A DNA stretch of 64,000 bases from NCBI GenBank assembly GCA_964472095.1, contig CAYYIV010000004.1, positions 62,001-126,000 of the forward strand. Direction: 5' to 3'. Source of the DNA: Pelagibius sp964472095. GTDB lineage: Bacteria > Pseudomonadota > Alphaproteobacteria > Kiloniellales > Kiloniellaceae. Below are positions 7,644 through 16,296 of this stretch, piece after piece (positions within the stretch are counted from its first letter, which is position 1; each line of letters begins with the position of its first letter). The notes below the pieces were generated by a model. The model did not search any database, was not told where the DNA came from, and saw only the letters and a list, made by a program, of their open reading frames with translations. Both the position numbers and the translations under genes were made by a program.

Positions 7644-9491
7644 ATGAGCGACGCCACCAGCGAGAGAGAACCCGACAGCCTCTACCGCGTACTGGCGCGC
7701 AAGTACCGCCCTTCGACCTTCGCGGACCTGGTCGGCCAGGAAGCCCTGGTGCGCACCCTCACCAACGCCATCGATACCGGCCGCCTGGCGCATGCCTTCA
7801 TCCTCACCGGCGTACGCGGTGTCGGCAAGACCACCACGGCGCGTATCATTGCCCGTGCACTGAACTGCGTCGGGCCGGACGGTCAGGGCGGGCCGACGCC
7901 GTCGCCCTGCGGCCGCTGTGCGCAGTGCACAGCCATCGCCCAGGACCGCCATGTCGACGTCATCGAGATGGACGCGGCCAGCCGCACCGGCGTCGCCGAC
8001 ATCCGCGAGCTCATCGAGGGCGTGCGCTACCGCCCGGTGCAGGCGCGCAACAAGATCTACATCATCGACGAGGTCCATATGCTCTCCAACAGCGCCTTCA
8101 ACGCGCTGTTGAAGACCCTGGAGGAGCCGCCGGAGCACGTGGTCTTCATCTTTGCGACGACCGAGATTCGCAAGGTGCCGGTGACCGTGTTGTCGCGCTG
8201 CCAGCGCTTCGACCTGCGCCGCCTCACCACCGAGGACCTGCAGGGCCTATTCGGGCGCATCGTCGAACAAGAGGGCGTCACCGTGGCGCCGGAGGCGCTG
8301 GCGATGATCGCGCGGGCGGCCGACGGCTCGGCGCGCGACGGCCTCTCGCTGCTCGACCAGGCCATCGCGCTCGGCGGCGGCACCACGGTCGCGGCGGCGC
8401 AGGTTCAGTCCATGCTCGGCGTCGCCGACCGGGCGCGGATCTTTGACCTCTTCGAGGCGGTGGTGGCCGGCAAGGTGCCGGCGAGCCTCGATATCGTCGC
8501 CGACCTCTACGCAGCCGGCGCCGATCCCGCCGTGATCATGCAGGACCTGCTGGAACTGGCGCATTTCCTCACACGTGCGAAGCTGGTGCCGCCGACCCTG
8601 GACGCGCCCGGCTTGCCAGAGACCGAGCGCCTGCGCGGCCGCGCGCTGTCGCAACAGTTGAGTCTCGCCGCCCTTGCGCGCCTCTGGCAGATGCTGCTGA
8701 AGGGCCTTGGCGAAGTGCAGTCCGCGCCGGTGCCGCTGCAGGCCGCCGAGATGGCGCTGATCCGCCTCGCCTATGTGAGCGACCTGCCAACGCCGGGCGA
8801 GCTGGTCGAGCGTCTGGGCGGCGCGGCGGGCGGTTCCCAGGTGCCGTCGGGCAGTTCCCAAGAGCGGCCGGGGGCGGGGCGCACCTCGGCGCCGCCTGCG
8901 GGCGGCAACGGCGGCGCGCCGGTGGAGGCCCGCGCGACGGCCTACGAGCATTCGGCACCGGGCGGCGCGCCGGGGGGCGAGGGCGGTCCGCGCGCGGCGC
9001 TGGCCCGTTCAGCGCCGCTGCCGGCGCCGCTGGAAGAGGCGATGCCGCAGCCCGGGCGGATCGAGGCCCCGGAATGCTTTGCCCAGGCCGTGGTGCTGGT
9101 GCGCGAAGCGGGCGAGGGCATCCTCGCCAACCACCTGATGGACGACGTCCACCTCGTGCGCTTCGAGCCCGGGCGCATCGAGCTGCGCGTCACCGAGACA
9201 GCGCCGGCCAACCTGGCCAGCCGTTTCGGGGCGGTGCTGGAGAAGGCCTGCGGCGGGCGCTGGGTGATCACCATCTCGCAACAGCCGGGCGAGACCACCT
9301 TGCGGGCGCGGTTGAAGGCGGATGAGGCCGCCAAGCGCGCGGCGGTCATGCAGCACCCCCTGGTGCAGGCGATCATCGAGACTTTCCCGGAAGCCAAGCT
9401 GGTGGCGCGCCGCGACGGCGGGCGCAACGATGCCGATGCGGCCGGCGTTCCCCCTCAGCAAGACGCAGACGAAGGAGTCGACGAGCGATGA
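7644..9491 (+). CDS. dnaX: DNA polymerase III subunit gamma/tau
   Basis: Clamp-loader ATPase and organiser of the replisome. 615 residues. Walker A GVRGVGKT at about 56-63; zinc module cysteines C75, C89, C92 and C95; Walker B YIIDEVHML at about 139-147; then LLKTLEEPPEHVVFIFATTE and the SRC sensor/arginine-finger motif. A Pro/Gly/Ala-rich low-complexity linker covers about 395-460, and the remainder is the tau-specific C-terminal domain that binds the polymerase and helicase in relatives. I see no A-rich slippery site, so a frameshifted gamma product is not evident. The stop overlaps the ybaB start (ATGA at 9488-9491). Confidence 0.96.
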   Translation: MSDATSEREPDSLYRVLARKYRPSTFADLVGQEALVRTLTNAIDTGRLAHAFILTGVRGVGKTTTARIIARALNCVGPDGQGGPTPSPCGRCAQCTAIAQDRHVDVIEMDAASRTGVADIRELIEGVRYRPVQARNKIYIIDEVHMLSNSAFNALLKTLEEPPEHVVFIFATTEIRKVPVTVLSRCQRFDLRRLTTEDLQGLFGRIVEQEGVTVAPEALAMIARAADGSARDGLSLLDQAIALGGGTTVAAAQVQSMLGVADRARIFDLFEAVVAGKVPASLDIVADLYAAGADPAVIMQDLLELAHFLTRAKLVPPTLDAPGLPETERLRGRALSQQLSLAALARLWQMLLKGLGEVQSAPVPLQAAEMALIRLAYVSDLPTPGELVERLGGAAGGSQVPSGSSQERPGAGRTSAPPAGGNGGAPVEARATAYEHSAPGGAPGGEGGPRAALARSAPLPAPLEEAMPQPGRIEAPECFAQAVVLVREAGEGILANHLMDDVHLVRFEPGRIELRVTETAPANLASRFGAVLEKACGGRWVITISQQPGETTLRARLKADEAAKRAAVMQHPLVQAIIETFPEAKLVARRDGGRNDADAAGVPPQQDADEGVDER

Positions 9492-9811
9492 AGAACCTGG
9501 GCCAGATGATGAAGCAGGCGCAGGCGATGCAGGCCAAGATGGCTGAGATGCAGGAGAAGCTGGGCCAGCTCGAGGTCACCGGGCAGTCCGGGGCGGGCAT
9601 GGTCAAGGCGACCCTCAACGGCAAGTCGGAGCTGCGGCGCCTGAAGATCGATCCTGCGTTGATCGACCCGGGCGAAGTGGAGGTCATGGAAGATCTCATC
9701 GTCGCCGCGGTGAACGACGCCAAGGCCAAGGTCGAGGCGGCCGTCGCCGAGGAGATGAAGCAGGTGACCGGCGGCCTCGACCTGCCGCCCGGCTTCAAGC
9801 TGCCGTTCTGA
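9488..9811 (+). CDS. ybaB: YbaB/EbfC nucleoid-associated protein
   Basis: Small DNA-binding dimer, 107 residues. It begins MKNLGQMMKQAQAMQAKMAE, the helical segment typical of the family, then GQSGAGMVKATLNGKSELRRLKIDP and LIVAAVNDAKAKVE. Translationally coupled to dnaX by a 4-base overlap and followed 25 bp later by recR. This three-gene order is highly conserved and suggests a role in recombination or replication-associated nucleoid organisation. Confidence 0.95.
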   Translation: MKNLGQMMKQAQAMQAKMAEMQEKLGQLEVTGQSGAGMVKATLNGKSELRRLKIDPALIDPGEVEVMEDLIVAAVNDAKAKVEAAVAEEMKQVTGGLDLPPGFKLPF

Positions 9812-9836
9812 TCCGCAGCGCTTCCGACAGATTTCC

Positions 9837-10439
9837 ATGATCACCGGCGACCTCGAACGCCTGATCCAGCTTCTCGCCCGCCTGCCCGGCCTCGGGCCGC
9901 GCTCGGCGCGCCGTGCCGTGCTGCACCTGATGAAAAAGCGCGAGACGCTGATGCTGCCGCTGGCTGAGGCCATGGCGCGGGCCGCCGAGTCGGTGACCCA
10001 CTGCAGCGACTGCGGCAACCTGGACACCCGCGATCCTTGCGGTATCTGCCGGGATCCGGCGCGCGACCCCAAGCTGCTCTGCGTGGTGGAGGATGTCGCC
10101 GACCTCTGGGCGCTCGAGCGCAGCGGCGCCTTCAAGGGTCGCTACCACGTGCTTGGAGGCACCCTCTCGGCGATCGACGGCCGCGGCCCGGAGCAGCTGA
10201 ACCTTGGTGGTCTGGTGGCGCGCGCCACCACGGCGGCGGGCGGCAGCGTCGAGGAGGTCATCCTGGCGCTCTCGGCTACCGTCGACGGGCAGACTACAGC
10301 GCACTACATTTCCGAGCGTCTGGCCGGCAGCGGCGTCAAGGTTTCGCGCCTCGCCCACGGCGTGCCGGTCGGTGGCGAGCTCGACTACCTCGACGACGGC
10401 ACCCTGACGGCGGCCCTCAAGGCGCGCCGCCCCGCCTGA
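9837..10439 (+). CDS. recR: Recombination mediator RecR
   Basis: RecFOR pathway protein that loads RecA on SSB-coated gaps. 200 residues. An N-terminal helix-hairpin-helix (ARLPGLGPRSARRAVLHL), a four-cysteine zinc finger (HCSDCGNLDTRDPCGIC), and a Toprim domain (LLCVVEDVADLWALE, then YHVLGGTLSAIDGRGPEQL) are followed by the C-terminal RLAHGVPVGGELDYLDDGTL motif typical of RecR. Third gene of the dnaX-ybaB-recR operon. Confidence 0.96.
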   Translation: MITGDLERLIQLLARLPGLGPRSARRAVLHLMKKRETLMLPLAEAMARAAESVTHCSDCGNLDTRDPCGICRDPARDPKLLCVVEDVADLWALERSGAFKGRYHVLGGTLSAIDGRGPEQLNLGGLVARATTAAGGSVEEVILALSATVDGQTTAHYISERLAGSGVKVSRLAHGVPVGGELDYLDDGTLTAALKARRPA

Positions 10440-10537
10440 AGCGTCGAAGCGACAAAGTCTTGCCCCAATCGTCGCGCAGGCTGCCGCCTGGACTCAAGTG
10501 TACCCTCGCCGCCCTCCAGCTTTAGGAACTCCGGCAC

Positions 10538-11974
10538 ATGATCGCTTCCCCCCGCCTGCAATCCGCCGCCTTCGTGCTTTCGCTGCTGACCTCCGCCGCA
10601 CTGCTGCCGCTCGCTGCCTCTGCCCAGGAATTGTCGCTGACGGCGGAAAACCGCCGCACCCTGACCCTCACGGTATACAATCAGAACCTCGGGCTGGTCA
10701 GCGAGACGCGCCGTGTCGAGCTGCCGGCCGGCGAGACGCTCATCGCCATCGAGGACGTCAGCGGCCAGCTGCAGCCGGAGACGGTGCTGCTGCGCGCGCC
10801 GGGCCTGCGCATCATCGAGCAGAGCCTGGCGGCCGACCTGCTGACGCCGGGGCGCCTGCTGGAGGCCTCCCTCGGCCAGACGATCCAGATCATCCGCAGC
10901 CACCCGGAAACCGGCGAGGACAGAGTCGAGGAAGCCCGCGTGCTGTCGCTGGCCGGCGGGCTGGTGGTGCAGATCGGCAACCGCATCGAGATCGACCCGC
11001 CGGGCCGCATCGCCTTTACCGGCATGCCGGCGGGCCTGCGCAGCGAGCCGGCGCTGCTGGCCCGGGTGTTTCCGGGCCAGGCCGGCCCCAACGACCTGCG
11101 CATCGACTACCTGACGGGCGGCCTGTCCTGGCGCGCCGATTACGTGGCGCGCCTGAACCGCACCTCGGAGTATCTCGACCTCCAGGCCCTGGTGACGCTC
11201 ACCAACACCACCGACAGCGACTTCGAGGGCGCTGCCCTCAGGCTGGTGGCCGGCGAGGTGAACCAAGGGCCGCGGATGCTCAAGGGGCAGCAGCAGTTCA
11301 TGCGGGGTGAAGCCTCCATGGCGATGGCGCCGGCCGCCGACATGTCCGAGGCCGTGGCCGCCGCCGACCGCTACATCTACAGCCTGGGGCGGCCGGTCAC
11401 CCTGAGGCGCGGCGAGACCAAGCAGATTCCGCTGATGAGCGCGCAGAACGTGCGGATCGTGCGCGAGTACCGCCTGGAAGGGCTGGTCAGCGCCTATCCG
11501 GGACAGGAGGAGATCGGCCCGGTGAATGCCGCCCTCATCCTGGAGCTGGCGAACGACGCCGACCTCGGCCTCGGGGCGCCGCTGCCGGCCGGCACCGTGC
11601 GGGTCTATGGCCCTGCGGACGGCGACGATGGTGCGGCCCTCTTCCTCGGCGCCGACTCCATCGCCCATACGCCGGAGGGCGAGAAGGCCCGCATCACCCT
11701 CGGGGCCGCCTTTGATGTGACGGCGCGCGCCGAGCGGACGGTCTACGAGCGGCTCAGTGACCGCAGCTACGAAACCGGCCAGCAGATCACCGTGAAGAAC
11801 GCCAAGGTTGAGGCCGTCGAGGTGGTGGTCGCCGGCGACATGCCGCCGGGCTGGACCCTGCGCGAAGAGAGTGCGCCGCATGAGCGGGACAGCGCCAATC
11901 GGATCTTCTGGCGCCTCAGCGTACCGGCCGGCGGCGAGACCGTGCTGACCTACCGCGTTCGGGTATCGAATTGA
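10538..11974 (+). CDS. DUF4139 domain secreted protein
   Basis: Function not known. 478 residues from an ATG with AGGA upstream. A signal peptide (residues 1 to about 30, ending ASAQE) implies periplasmic or surface location. The N-terminal part reads TLTVYNQNLGLVSETRRVEL, the opening strand motif of DUF4139 proteins. The central DLRIDYLTGGLSWRADYVAR and VTLTNTTDSDFEGAALRLVAGEVN segments are the domain hallmarks, and the end WRLSVPAGGETVLTYRVRV closes a beta-sandwich. It follows recR by about 100 bp. An AT-rich inverted repeat lies just after the stop. Confidence 0.8.
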   Translation: MIASPRLQSAAFVLSLLTSAALLPLAASAQELSLTAENRRTLTLTVYNQNLGLVSETRRVELPAGETLIAIEDVSGQLQPETVLLRAPGLRIIEQSLAADLLTPGRLLEASLGQTIQIIRSHPETGEDRVEEARVLSLAGGLVVQIGNRIEIDPPGRIAFTGMPAGLRSEPALLARVFPGQAGPNDLRIDYLTGGLSWRADYVARLNRTSEYLDLQALVTLTNTTDSDFEGAALRLVAGEVNQGPRMLKGQQQFMRGEASMAMAPAADMSEAVAAADRYIYSLGRPVTLRRGETKQIPLMSAQNVRIVREYRLEGLVSAYPGQEEIGPVNAALILELANDADLGLGAPLPAGTVRVYGPADGDDGAALFLGADSIAHTPEGEKARITLGAAFDVTARAERTVYERLSDRSYETGQQITVKNAKVEAVEVVVAGDMPPGWTLREESAPHERDSANRIFWRLSVPAGGETVLTYRVRVSN

Positions 11975-11976
11975 GA

Positions 11977-12073
11977 TTTATTAATCTATAATTAGTTAAC
12001 TATCAATGCCGAGACGATGCCAATGCAAGGGTTTTGGCATCTTCTGGAAGTTAACTTAATTTAGATTAATTTA
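11977..12073. repeat. AT-rich nested inverted repeat between convergent genes
   Basis: The left arm 11980-12000 (ATTAATCTATAATTAGTTAA, then C) is an imperfect reverse complement of the right arm 12050-12070 (GTTAACTTAATTTAGATTAA, then T), about 19 of 21 positions with small offsets. Inside lies an 8-bp stem GATGCCAA (12016-12023) with TTGGCATC (12034-12041). Base composition contrasts sharply with the GC-rich surroundings. It sits between the DUF4139 gene and rmuC, which converge. It could act as a two-way terminator, but lacks a GC-rich stem followed by a T-run, so a small palindromic element is equally possible. Confidence 0.55.
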
Positions 12074-12152
12074 CTTTGCGGGATCACTGCCAAAGCTGTT
12101 GCGCCGAGCCTTGAATCGAAGGTCCAGCGGCCGCCGCGTCCTCCGGACGCCC

Positions 12153-13277
12153 TTAATGTGTGGTCGGGGTACCGAGCTGCGGGGACGGCGGGGCGACTTG
12201 CTCGGCCTCACGCTCGGCCTCTTCCAGCTCCAGCTCGCCGATCTTCTCGCCGCGGCTGAGGATCTTGCTGGAGGAGGTGCGGATCTGCTCGATGTCGCGA
12301 CGCGCCTGGTCGAAGTGGCTCTCCAGGTTCACCACCCGCTTGTCGAGGCGCAGCACGTCTTCCATCATCTTGCCGACCTCGGACTGAATGATGCTTGCCT
12401 GCTCGCGCATGCGCACGTCCTTGAGAACCGCGCGCACAGTATTGAGGGTCGCCATCAGGGTGGTCGGTGAGACGATCCACACCCGCGCCTTGTAGGACTC
12501 CTCGACGACGCCGCGGCAGTTGGCGTGCAGCTCGGCATATACTGCTTCGCTGGGCAGGAACATCAGCGCCGATTCCGCCGTTTCGCCGGGGATGATGTAG
12601 CGGTCCGCGATGTCCTGCACGTGGCGCCGCACGTCGACCATGAAGGCACGCCGCGCCAGGGTGACCTGTGCCTCGTCGCTGCCGGCATTGCGCAGCGCCT
12701 CGTAGCTTTCCAGCGGGAACTTGGAATCGATGGCGATGGCCCCCGGCGGGTTCGGCAGCTGCAGCAGGCAGTCGGCGCGCCGCCCGTTGCCGAGGGTCGC
12801 CTGAAAGGCGTAGGCCGAGGGCGGGAGGGCCGCCTCCACCAGGTCGCGCAGCTGGATCTCGCCGAAGGCGCCGCGCGCCTGCTTGTTTGCCAGAATATCC
12901 TGCAGACCGACCACCTGGGTCGACAGCTCGGTGAGGTTCTGCTGCGCCTTATCGATGACGGCCAGGCGCTCGCGCAGGTCGGCCAGCGCCGTCTGGTGCT
13001 TGGTGGTGGAATCGGTCAGGCGGTCGCCCACCAGCTTCGAAAAGCCCTGCAGTCGGTCGTCCACCGCCTTGATGACGACCCGCTCCTGGGCCTGCAGCCG
13101 TTCCACGATGGTGCTCTGCACGGCGTTCTGGCTCTCGGCCATCTGGGCCAGCCGCCCGCCGAGCATGGCAAAGGCCTGGTTGTCCTCCGCTGCCGGGGCC
13201 CGGCGGAGGACAAGGCCCACCAGCGCGCCGACAACGAGGGCGGCGACGACGGCGGCAACGACGATCAGCAGGTCCAT
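12153..13277 (-). CDS. rmuC: DNA recombination protein RmuC
   Basis: RmuC limits inversions at short inverted repeats in E. coli; a nuclease-related fold is predicted for the family. I start at the ATG at 13277, which has GGAG eight bases upstream, giving 374 residues; a start at 13301 adds eight. One N-terminal membrane segment (about 1-24) is followed by a long coiled coil (about 35-125). The conserved core follows: KQARGAFGEIQLRDLVEAAL, then AIDSKFPLESYEAL, FLPSEAVYAEL, and VWIVSPTTLMATLNTVRAVL. The C-terminus is another coiled coil and an acidic tail. Confidence 0.92.
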   Translation of the reverse strand: MDLLIVVAAVVAALVVGALVGLVLRRAPAAEDNQAFAMLGGRLAQMAESQNAVQSTIVERLQAQERVVIKAVDDRLQGFSKLVGDRLTDSTTKHQTALADLRERLAVIDKAQQNLTELSTQVVGLQDILANKQARGAFGEIQLRDLVEAALPPSAYAFQATLGNGRRADCLLQLPNPPGAIAIDSKFPLESYEALRNAGSDEAQVTLARRAFMVDVRRHVQDIADRYIIPGETAESALMFLPSEAVYAELHANCRGVVEESYKARVWIVSPTTLMATLNTVRAVLKDVRMREQASIIQSEVGKMMEDVLRLDKRVVNLESHFDQARRDIEQIRTSSSKILSRGEKIGELELEEAEREAEQVAPPSPQLGTPTTH

Positions 13278-13480
13278 GGGCCCGACTCCGAGGAGGAACA
13301 TAACACGAATCCGAGGGTATCATGGTTGCCCGCCGGCCAGCCAGCGCCCCGGCTGGCCGCCGCCGTGATTCTCTTGACCCCGAGGCTTTCTGGCCATACC
13401 TAACTAGGCCGTCGGAGCAGTCGGCCGCGCCCGCCGCCGGACCGCCCCCCAATGGCTTGTGACTCACTTCAGGTAGGGCC

Positions 13481-14017
13481 ATGGCTCTCTTACCGATCAT
13501 CACCGCTCCCGATCCGCGCCTGAAGAAGGTCTGCGCGCCGGTCGAGGCCGTCGACGACGAGATCCGACAGCTGATGGGCGACATGCTGGAGACTATGTAT
13601 GCGGCACCCGGCATCGGCCTCGCCGCGCCTCAGGTCGGCGTGCTGAAGCGGGTCATCGTGGTCGACATCTCCGGCGACGACGAGCGCGACGCGCCGCTTT
13701 GCATGGCGAATCCCGAACTGGTCGAGGTTTCCGACGAAGACGCCTCCTACGAGGAAGGCTGCCTTTCGCTGCCGGAGCACTACGGCGAGGTGGCGCGCCC
13801 GGCGAAGATCCGCGTGCGCTTCCTCGACCGCGAGAACGAGATTCGCGAGATGGACGCCGAGGGCCTGCTGGCCACCTGCATCCAGCACGAGATGGACCAC
13901 CTCGACGGCATCCTCTTCGTCGATCACATGACGGCGCTGAAGCGCAACATGATCCTGCGCAAGCTGCTGAAGGCGAAGAAGTCCAACACGCCCCTGGCCA
14001 GCTACGCGACGGTCTGA
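13481..14017 (+). CDS. def: Peptide deformylase
   Basis: Removes the formyl group from nascent protein N-termini; a metal enzyme. All three family motifs are present in 178 residues: GIGLAAPQVG (about 45-54), EGCLSLP (about 90-96, Cys metal ligand) and QHEMDHLDGILF (about 134-145, His ligands and catalytic Glu). It heads the def-fmt-truA operon; fmt starts 10 bp downstream and performs the opposite reaction on initiator tRNA. Confidence 0.96.
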   Translation: MALLPIITAPDPRLKKVCAPVEAVDDEIRQLMGDMLETMYAAPGIGLAAPQVGVLKRVIVVDISGDDERDAPLCMANPELVEVSDEDASYEEGCLSLPEHYGEVARPAKIRVRFLDRENEIREMDAEGLLATCIQHEMDHLDGILFVDHMTALKRNMILRKLLKAKKSNTPLASYATV

Positions 14018-14027
14018 GGCCGCGCCG

Positions 14028-14978
14028 GTGCCTACCCCGGCCGGGAAATCTCTGCGTGTCGCCTTCATGGGCACGCCCGACTTCGCGGTGCCGACCCTGA
14101 CCGCACTCGCCGCCGCCGGCCACACCATCGCCGCCGTCTACGCCCAACCGCCCCGCCCGGCCGGCCGCGGCCAGAAGCCCCGGCCGTCGCCTGTGCAGGT
14201 TTTCGCCGAAAAGCAGGGCTGGCCGGTGCTGACGCCGAAAACCCTCAAGTCAGCGGACGCCCAGGCCGATTTCGCGTCGCTCGACCTCGACGTCGCCGTG
14301 GTGGTGGCCTACGGCCTCCTCCTGCCGCAGGCGATCCTCGATGCGCCTCGCCTCGGTTGCGTGAACGTCCATGCCTCGCTGCTGCCGCGCTGGCGCGGCG
14401 CAGCGCCGATCCAGCGCGCCATTCTCGCCGGCGACCGCGAGAGCGGCATCACCATCATGCAGATGGAGGCCGGACTCGACACCGGCCCGATGCTGCTGCA
14501 GCGGGCGGTACCGATTGCTGCTGAGACGACTGCGCAGGATCTGCACGACCGCCTGGCCGACCTCGGCGCCGAGATGATCAACGAGGCCCTTGAAGGGCTC
14601 GCCGGCCACTGCCTGCAGCCGGTCCCGCAGCCGGCCGAGGGCGTTACCTATGCCGCCAAGCTGGAGAAGTCGGAGGGCCGCCTCGATTGGCGCGAGAGTG
14701 CGGCAGTGCTGGACCGACGGGTGCGCGCCTTCACGCCCTGGCCGGGCGCCTACTTCGAGGTCGAGGGAGAGAGGACCCGCGAGCGCCTCAAGGTGCTGGC
14801 GGCCGAGCCGCGGCCGGAAAGCGGGGCGCCCGGCACCGTGCTTGACGGCAAGGCGACGGTGGCCTGCGGCGCGGGTGCGCTGCGGCTTCTGAAGGTACAG
14901 CGGGCGGGAAAGGCGCCGATGGCGATCGAGGCCTTTCTGCGCGGCTTTGCGCTGCCGCCGGGTACTGTCCTGCCATGA
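14028..14978 (+). CDS. fmt: Methionyl-tRNA formyltransferase
   Basis: Formylates Met-tRNA(fMet) with 10-formyl-THF. Starts at a GTG (14028). The N-terminal Rossmann domain has RVAFMGTPDFAVPTL (about 9-23); the catalytic region has NVHASLLPRWRGAAPIQRAI (about 110-129), including the conserved Asn-His and SLLP motif; then GLDTGPML. A C-terminal OB-like tRNA-binding domain (about 205-310) begins TYAAKLEKSEGRLDW. The stop overlaps the truA start by four bases (ATGA at 14975-14978). Confidence 0.96.
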   Translation: MPTPAGKSLRVAFMGTPDFAVPTLTALAAAGHTIAAVYAQPPRPAGRGQKPRPSPVQVFAEKQGWPVLTPKTLKSADAQADFASLDLDVAVVVAYGLLLPQAILDAPRLGCVNVHASLLPRWRGAAPIQRAILAGDRESGITIMQMEAGLDTGPMLLQRAVPIAAETTAQDLHDRLADLGAEMINEALEGLAGHCLQPVPQPAEGVTYAAKLEKSEGRLDWRESAAVLDRRVRAFTPWPGAYFEVEGERTRERLKVLAAEPRPESGAPGTVLDGKATVACGAGALRLLKVQRAGKAPMAIEAFLRGFALPPGTVLP

Positions 14979-15721
14979 CCCGCTACAAGATCGTGGTGGA
15001 ATACGACGGCGGCGGCTTCGTCGGCTGGCAGCGCCAAGCCAACGGCCCCTCGGTGCAGGCGGCGCTCGAAGAGGCTGTCCGGCATTTCTGCGGCAAGTCC
15101 GTGCTGGTCGAAGGCGCCGGGCGTACCGATGCCGGGGTGCATGCTCTCGGTCAGGTGGCGCACTTCGATCTGGCGAAGGGCGCTACGGCGGACACTGTGA
15201 TGGCGGCGGTGAACTTCCACCTCAAGCCGGCGCCGGTGGCGGTGCTCTCGGCCGAAATCGTCGCCGACGACTTCCACGCGCGCTTCTCCGCCGACAGGCG
15301 CGCCTACCTCTACCGCATCGTGAACCGGCGCGCACCGCTGGCCTTGGAGCGCGGACGCGCCTGGTTCGTGCCGCAGCCGCTCGATGCCGCGGCGATGCAC
15401 GCGGCCGCTCAGGTGCTGATCGGGCACCACGACTTCACTTCTTTCCGTGCCAGCGAGTGCCAAGCGAAGTCGCCGGTCAAGACACTCGATGTGCTGGCCG
15501 TCGTCCGCAGCGGCGCGGCGATCGAGGTCCGCGCCGAGGCGCGTTCCTTCCTGCATCACCAGGTGCGCAATTTCGTCGGCTCGCTGAAGCTGGTTGGCGA
15601 GGGCCGCTGGAGCGTGGCGGACCTGCGCGCGGTACTGCAGGCACGCGACCGCGCCGCCGCCGGGCCGACGGCGCCGGCCGCCGGGCTCTATCTCACCGAG
15701 GTCGGCTATCCCAGGGGTTGA
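14975..15721 (+). CDS. truA: tRNA pseudouridine(38-40) synthase TruA
   Basis: Makes pseudouridine at positions 38-40 of the tRNA anticodon stem. 248 residues. YDGGGFVGWQRQANGPSVQA at the N-terminus; the catalytic Asp motif GAGRTDAGVHALGQVAHF (about 48-65); then FHARFSADRRAYLYRI, the HHDFTSFRASECQAKSPVKT segment, and FLHHQVRNFVGSL near the end. Last gene of def-fmt-truA. Its final 16 bases overlap the 3' end of the convergent membrane protein gene. Confidence 0.96.
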   Translation: MTRYKIVVEYDGGGFVGWQRQANGPSVQAALEEAVRHFCGKSVLVEGAGRTDAGVHALGQVAHFDLAKGATADTVMAAVNFHLKPAPVAVLSAEIVADDFHARFSADRRAYLYRIVNRRAPLALERGRAWFVPQPLDAAAMHAAAQVLIGHHDFTSFRASECQAKSPVKTLDVLAVVRSGAAIEVRAEARSFLHHQVRNFVGSLKLVGEGRWSVADLRAVLQARDRAAAGPTAPAAGLYLTEVGYPRG

Positions 15722-16296
15722 AATATCAGGCTGAGGGCGATGTTGCTGATCAGCACGCCGATGACGAGATCCAAGACCACGAAGCCAACGGCGGCGAGCG
15801 GGCTGATGTTGAGGCAGTGACGGGCGATAAACCACAAGTAGATGAGCAGATAGGCAAAGACGACGGGCCCGAGCAGCACGGCCAGTGCCTCCGGGACGAT
15901 ACCGCTCGCTTTGAGCACCGTGACCACCAGCTGCAGGTGCATCGCGATGACGCCGCTCCAGTTGTTGGCCGACAGGAATCGGAAGAAGGCGCGGTCACGG
16001 TCGATGACCTGGCAGACGCGATGGATGATAACGGGCGAGACCACCCACAGCAGGCAGTAGTAGAGCGCGAAGACCAGCACCAGGGCGACACCGCCCGCCT
16101 CGGTCTTCACCTCGGCGCTGGAGAAGGCCAGCAGCTGGGTGATGATGAAGGCGGGCGCCACCAGCGCGGCGGCGAAGAAGGAGCGCAGCGCCGCCTGCGG
16201 CGACTCGTCGAAGTATTGCTTGCCGCCGGCGTCGAAGCGCGCCAGCTGCCAGGCGCCGAAGACGCGGTAGGCGATTTCCTGGGCGCTGGGGATCAT
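15706..16296 (-). CDS. Conserved integral membrane protein, unknown function
   Basis: 196 residues with four or five hydrophobic segments: about 38-58 (FFAAALVAPAFIITQLLAF), 70-92 (ALVLVFALYYCLLWVVSPVI), 115-130, 138-158 (ALAVLLGPVVFAYLLIYLW) and 168-192. No catalytic motif is seen. The soluble N-terminus (about 30 residues) includes YRVFGAWQLARFDAGGKQYF. It starts four bases inside the end of dapE (ATGA at 16293-16296) and is thus likely translated with it. I do not recognise a family; a Yip1-like small membrane protein is possible. Confidence 0.7.
   Translation of the reverse strand: MIPSAQEIAYRVFGAWQLARFDAGGKQYFDESPQAALRSFFAAALVAPAFIITQLLAFSSAEVKTEAGGVALVLVFALYYCLLWVVSPVIIHRVCQVIDRDRAFFRFLSANNWSGVIAMHLQLVVTVLKASGIVPEALAVLLGPVVFAYLLIYLWFIARHCLNISPLAAVGFVVLDLVIGVLISNIALSLIFQPLG

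Noticed and set aside
7644..9491. Programmed frameshifting in dnaX to make a separate gamma subunit
   Set aside because: No A-rich slippery heptamer with a following stem is visible near the end of the ATPase region.
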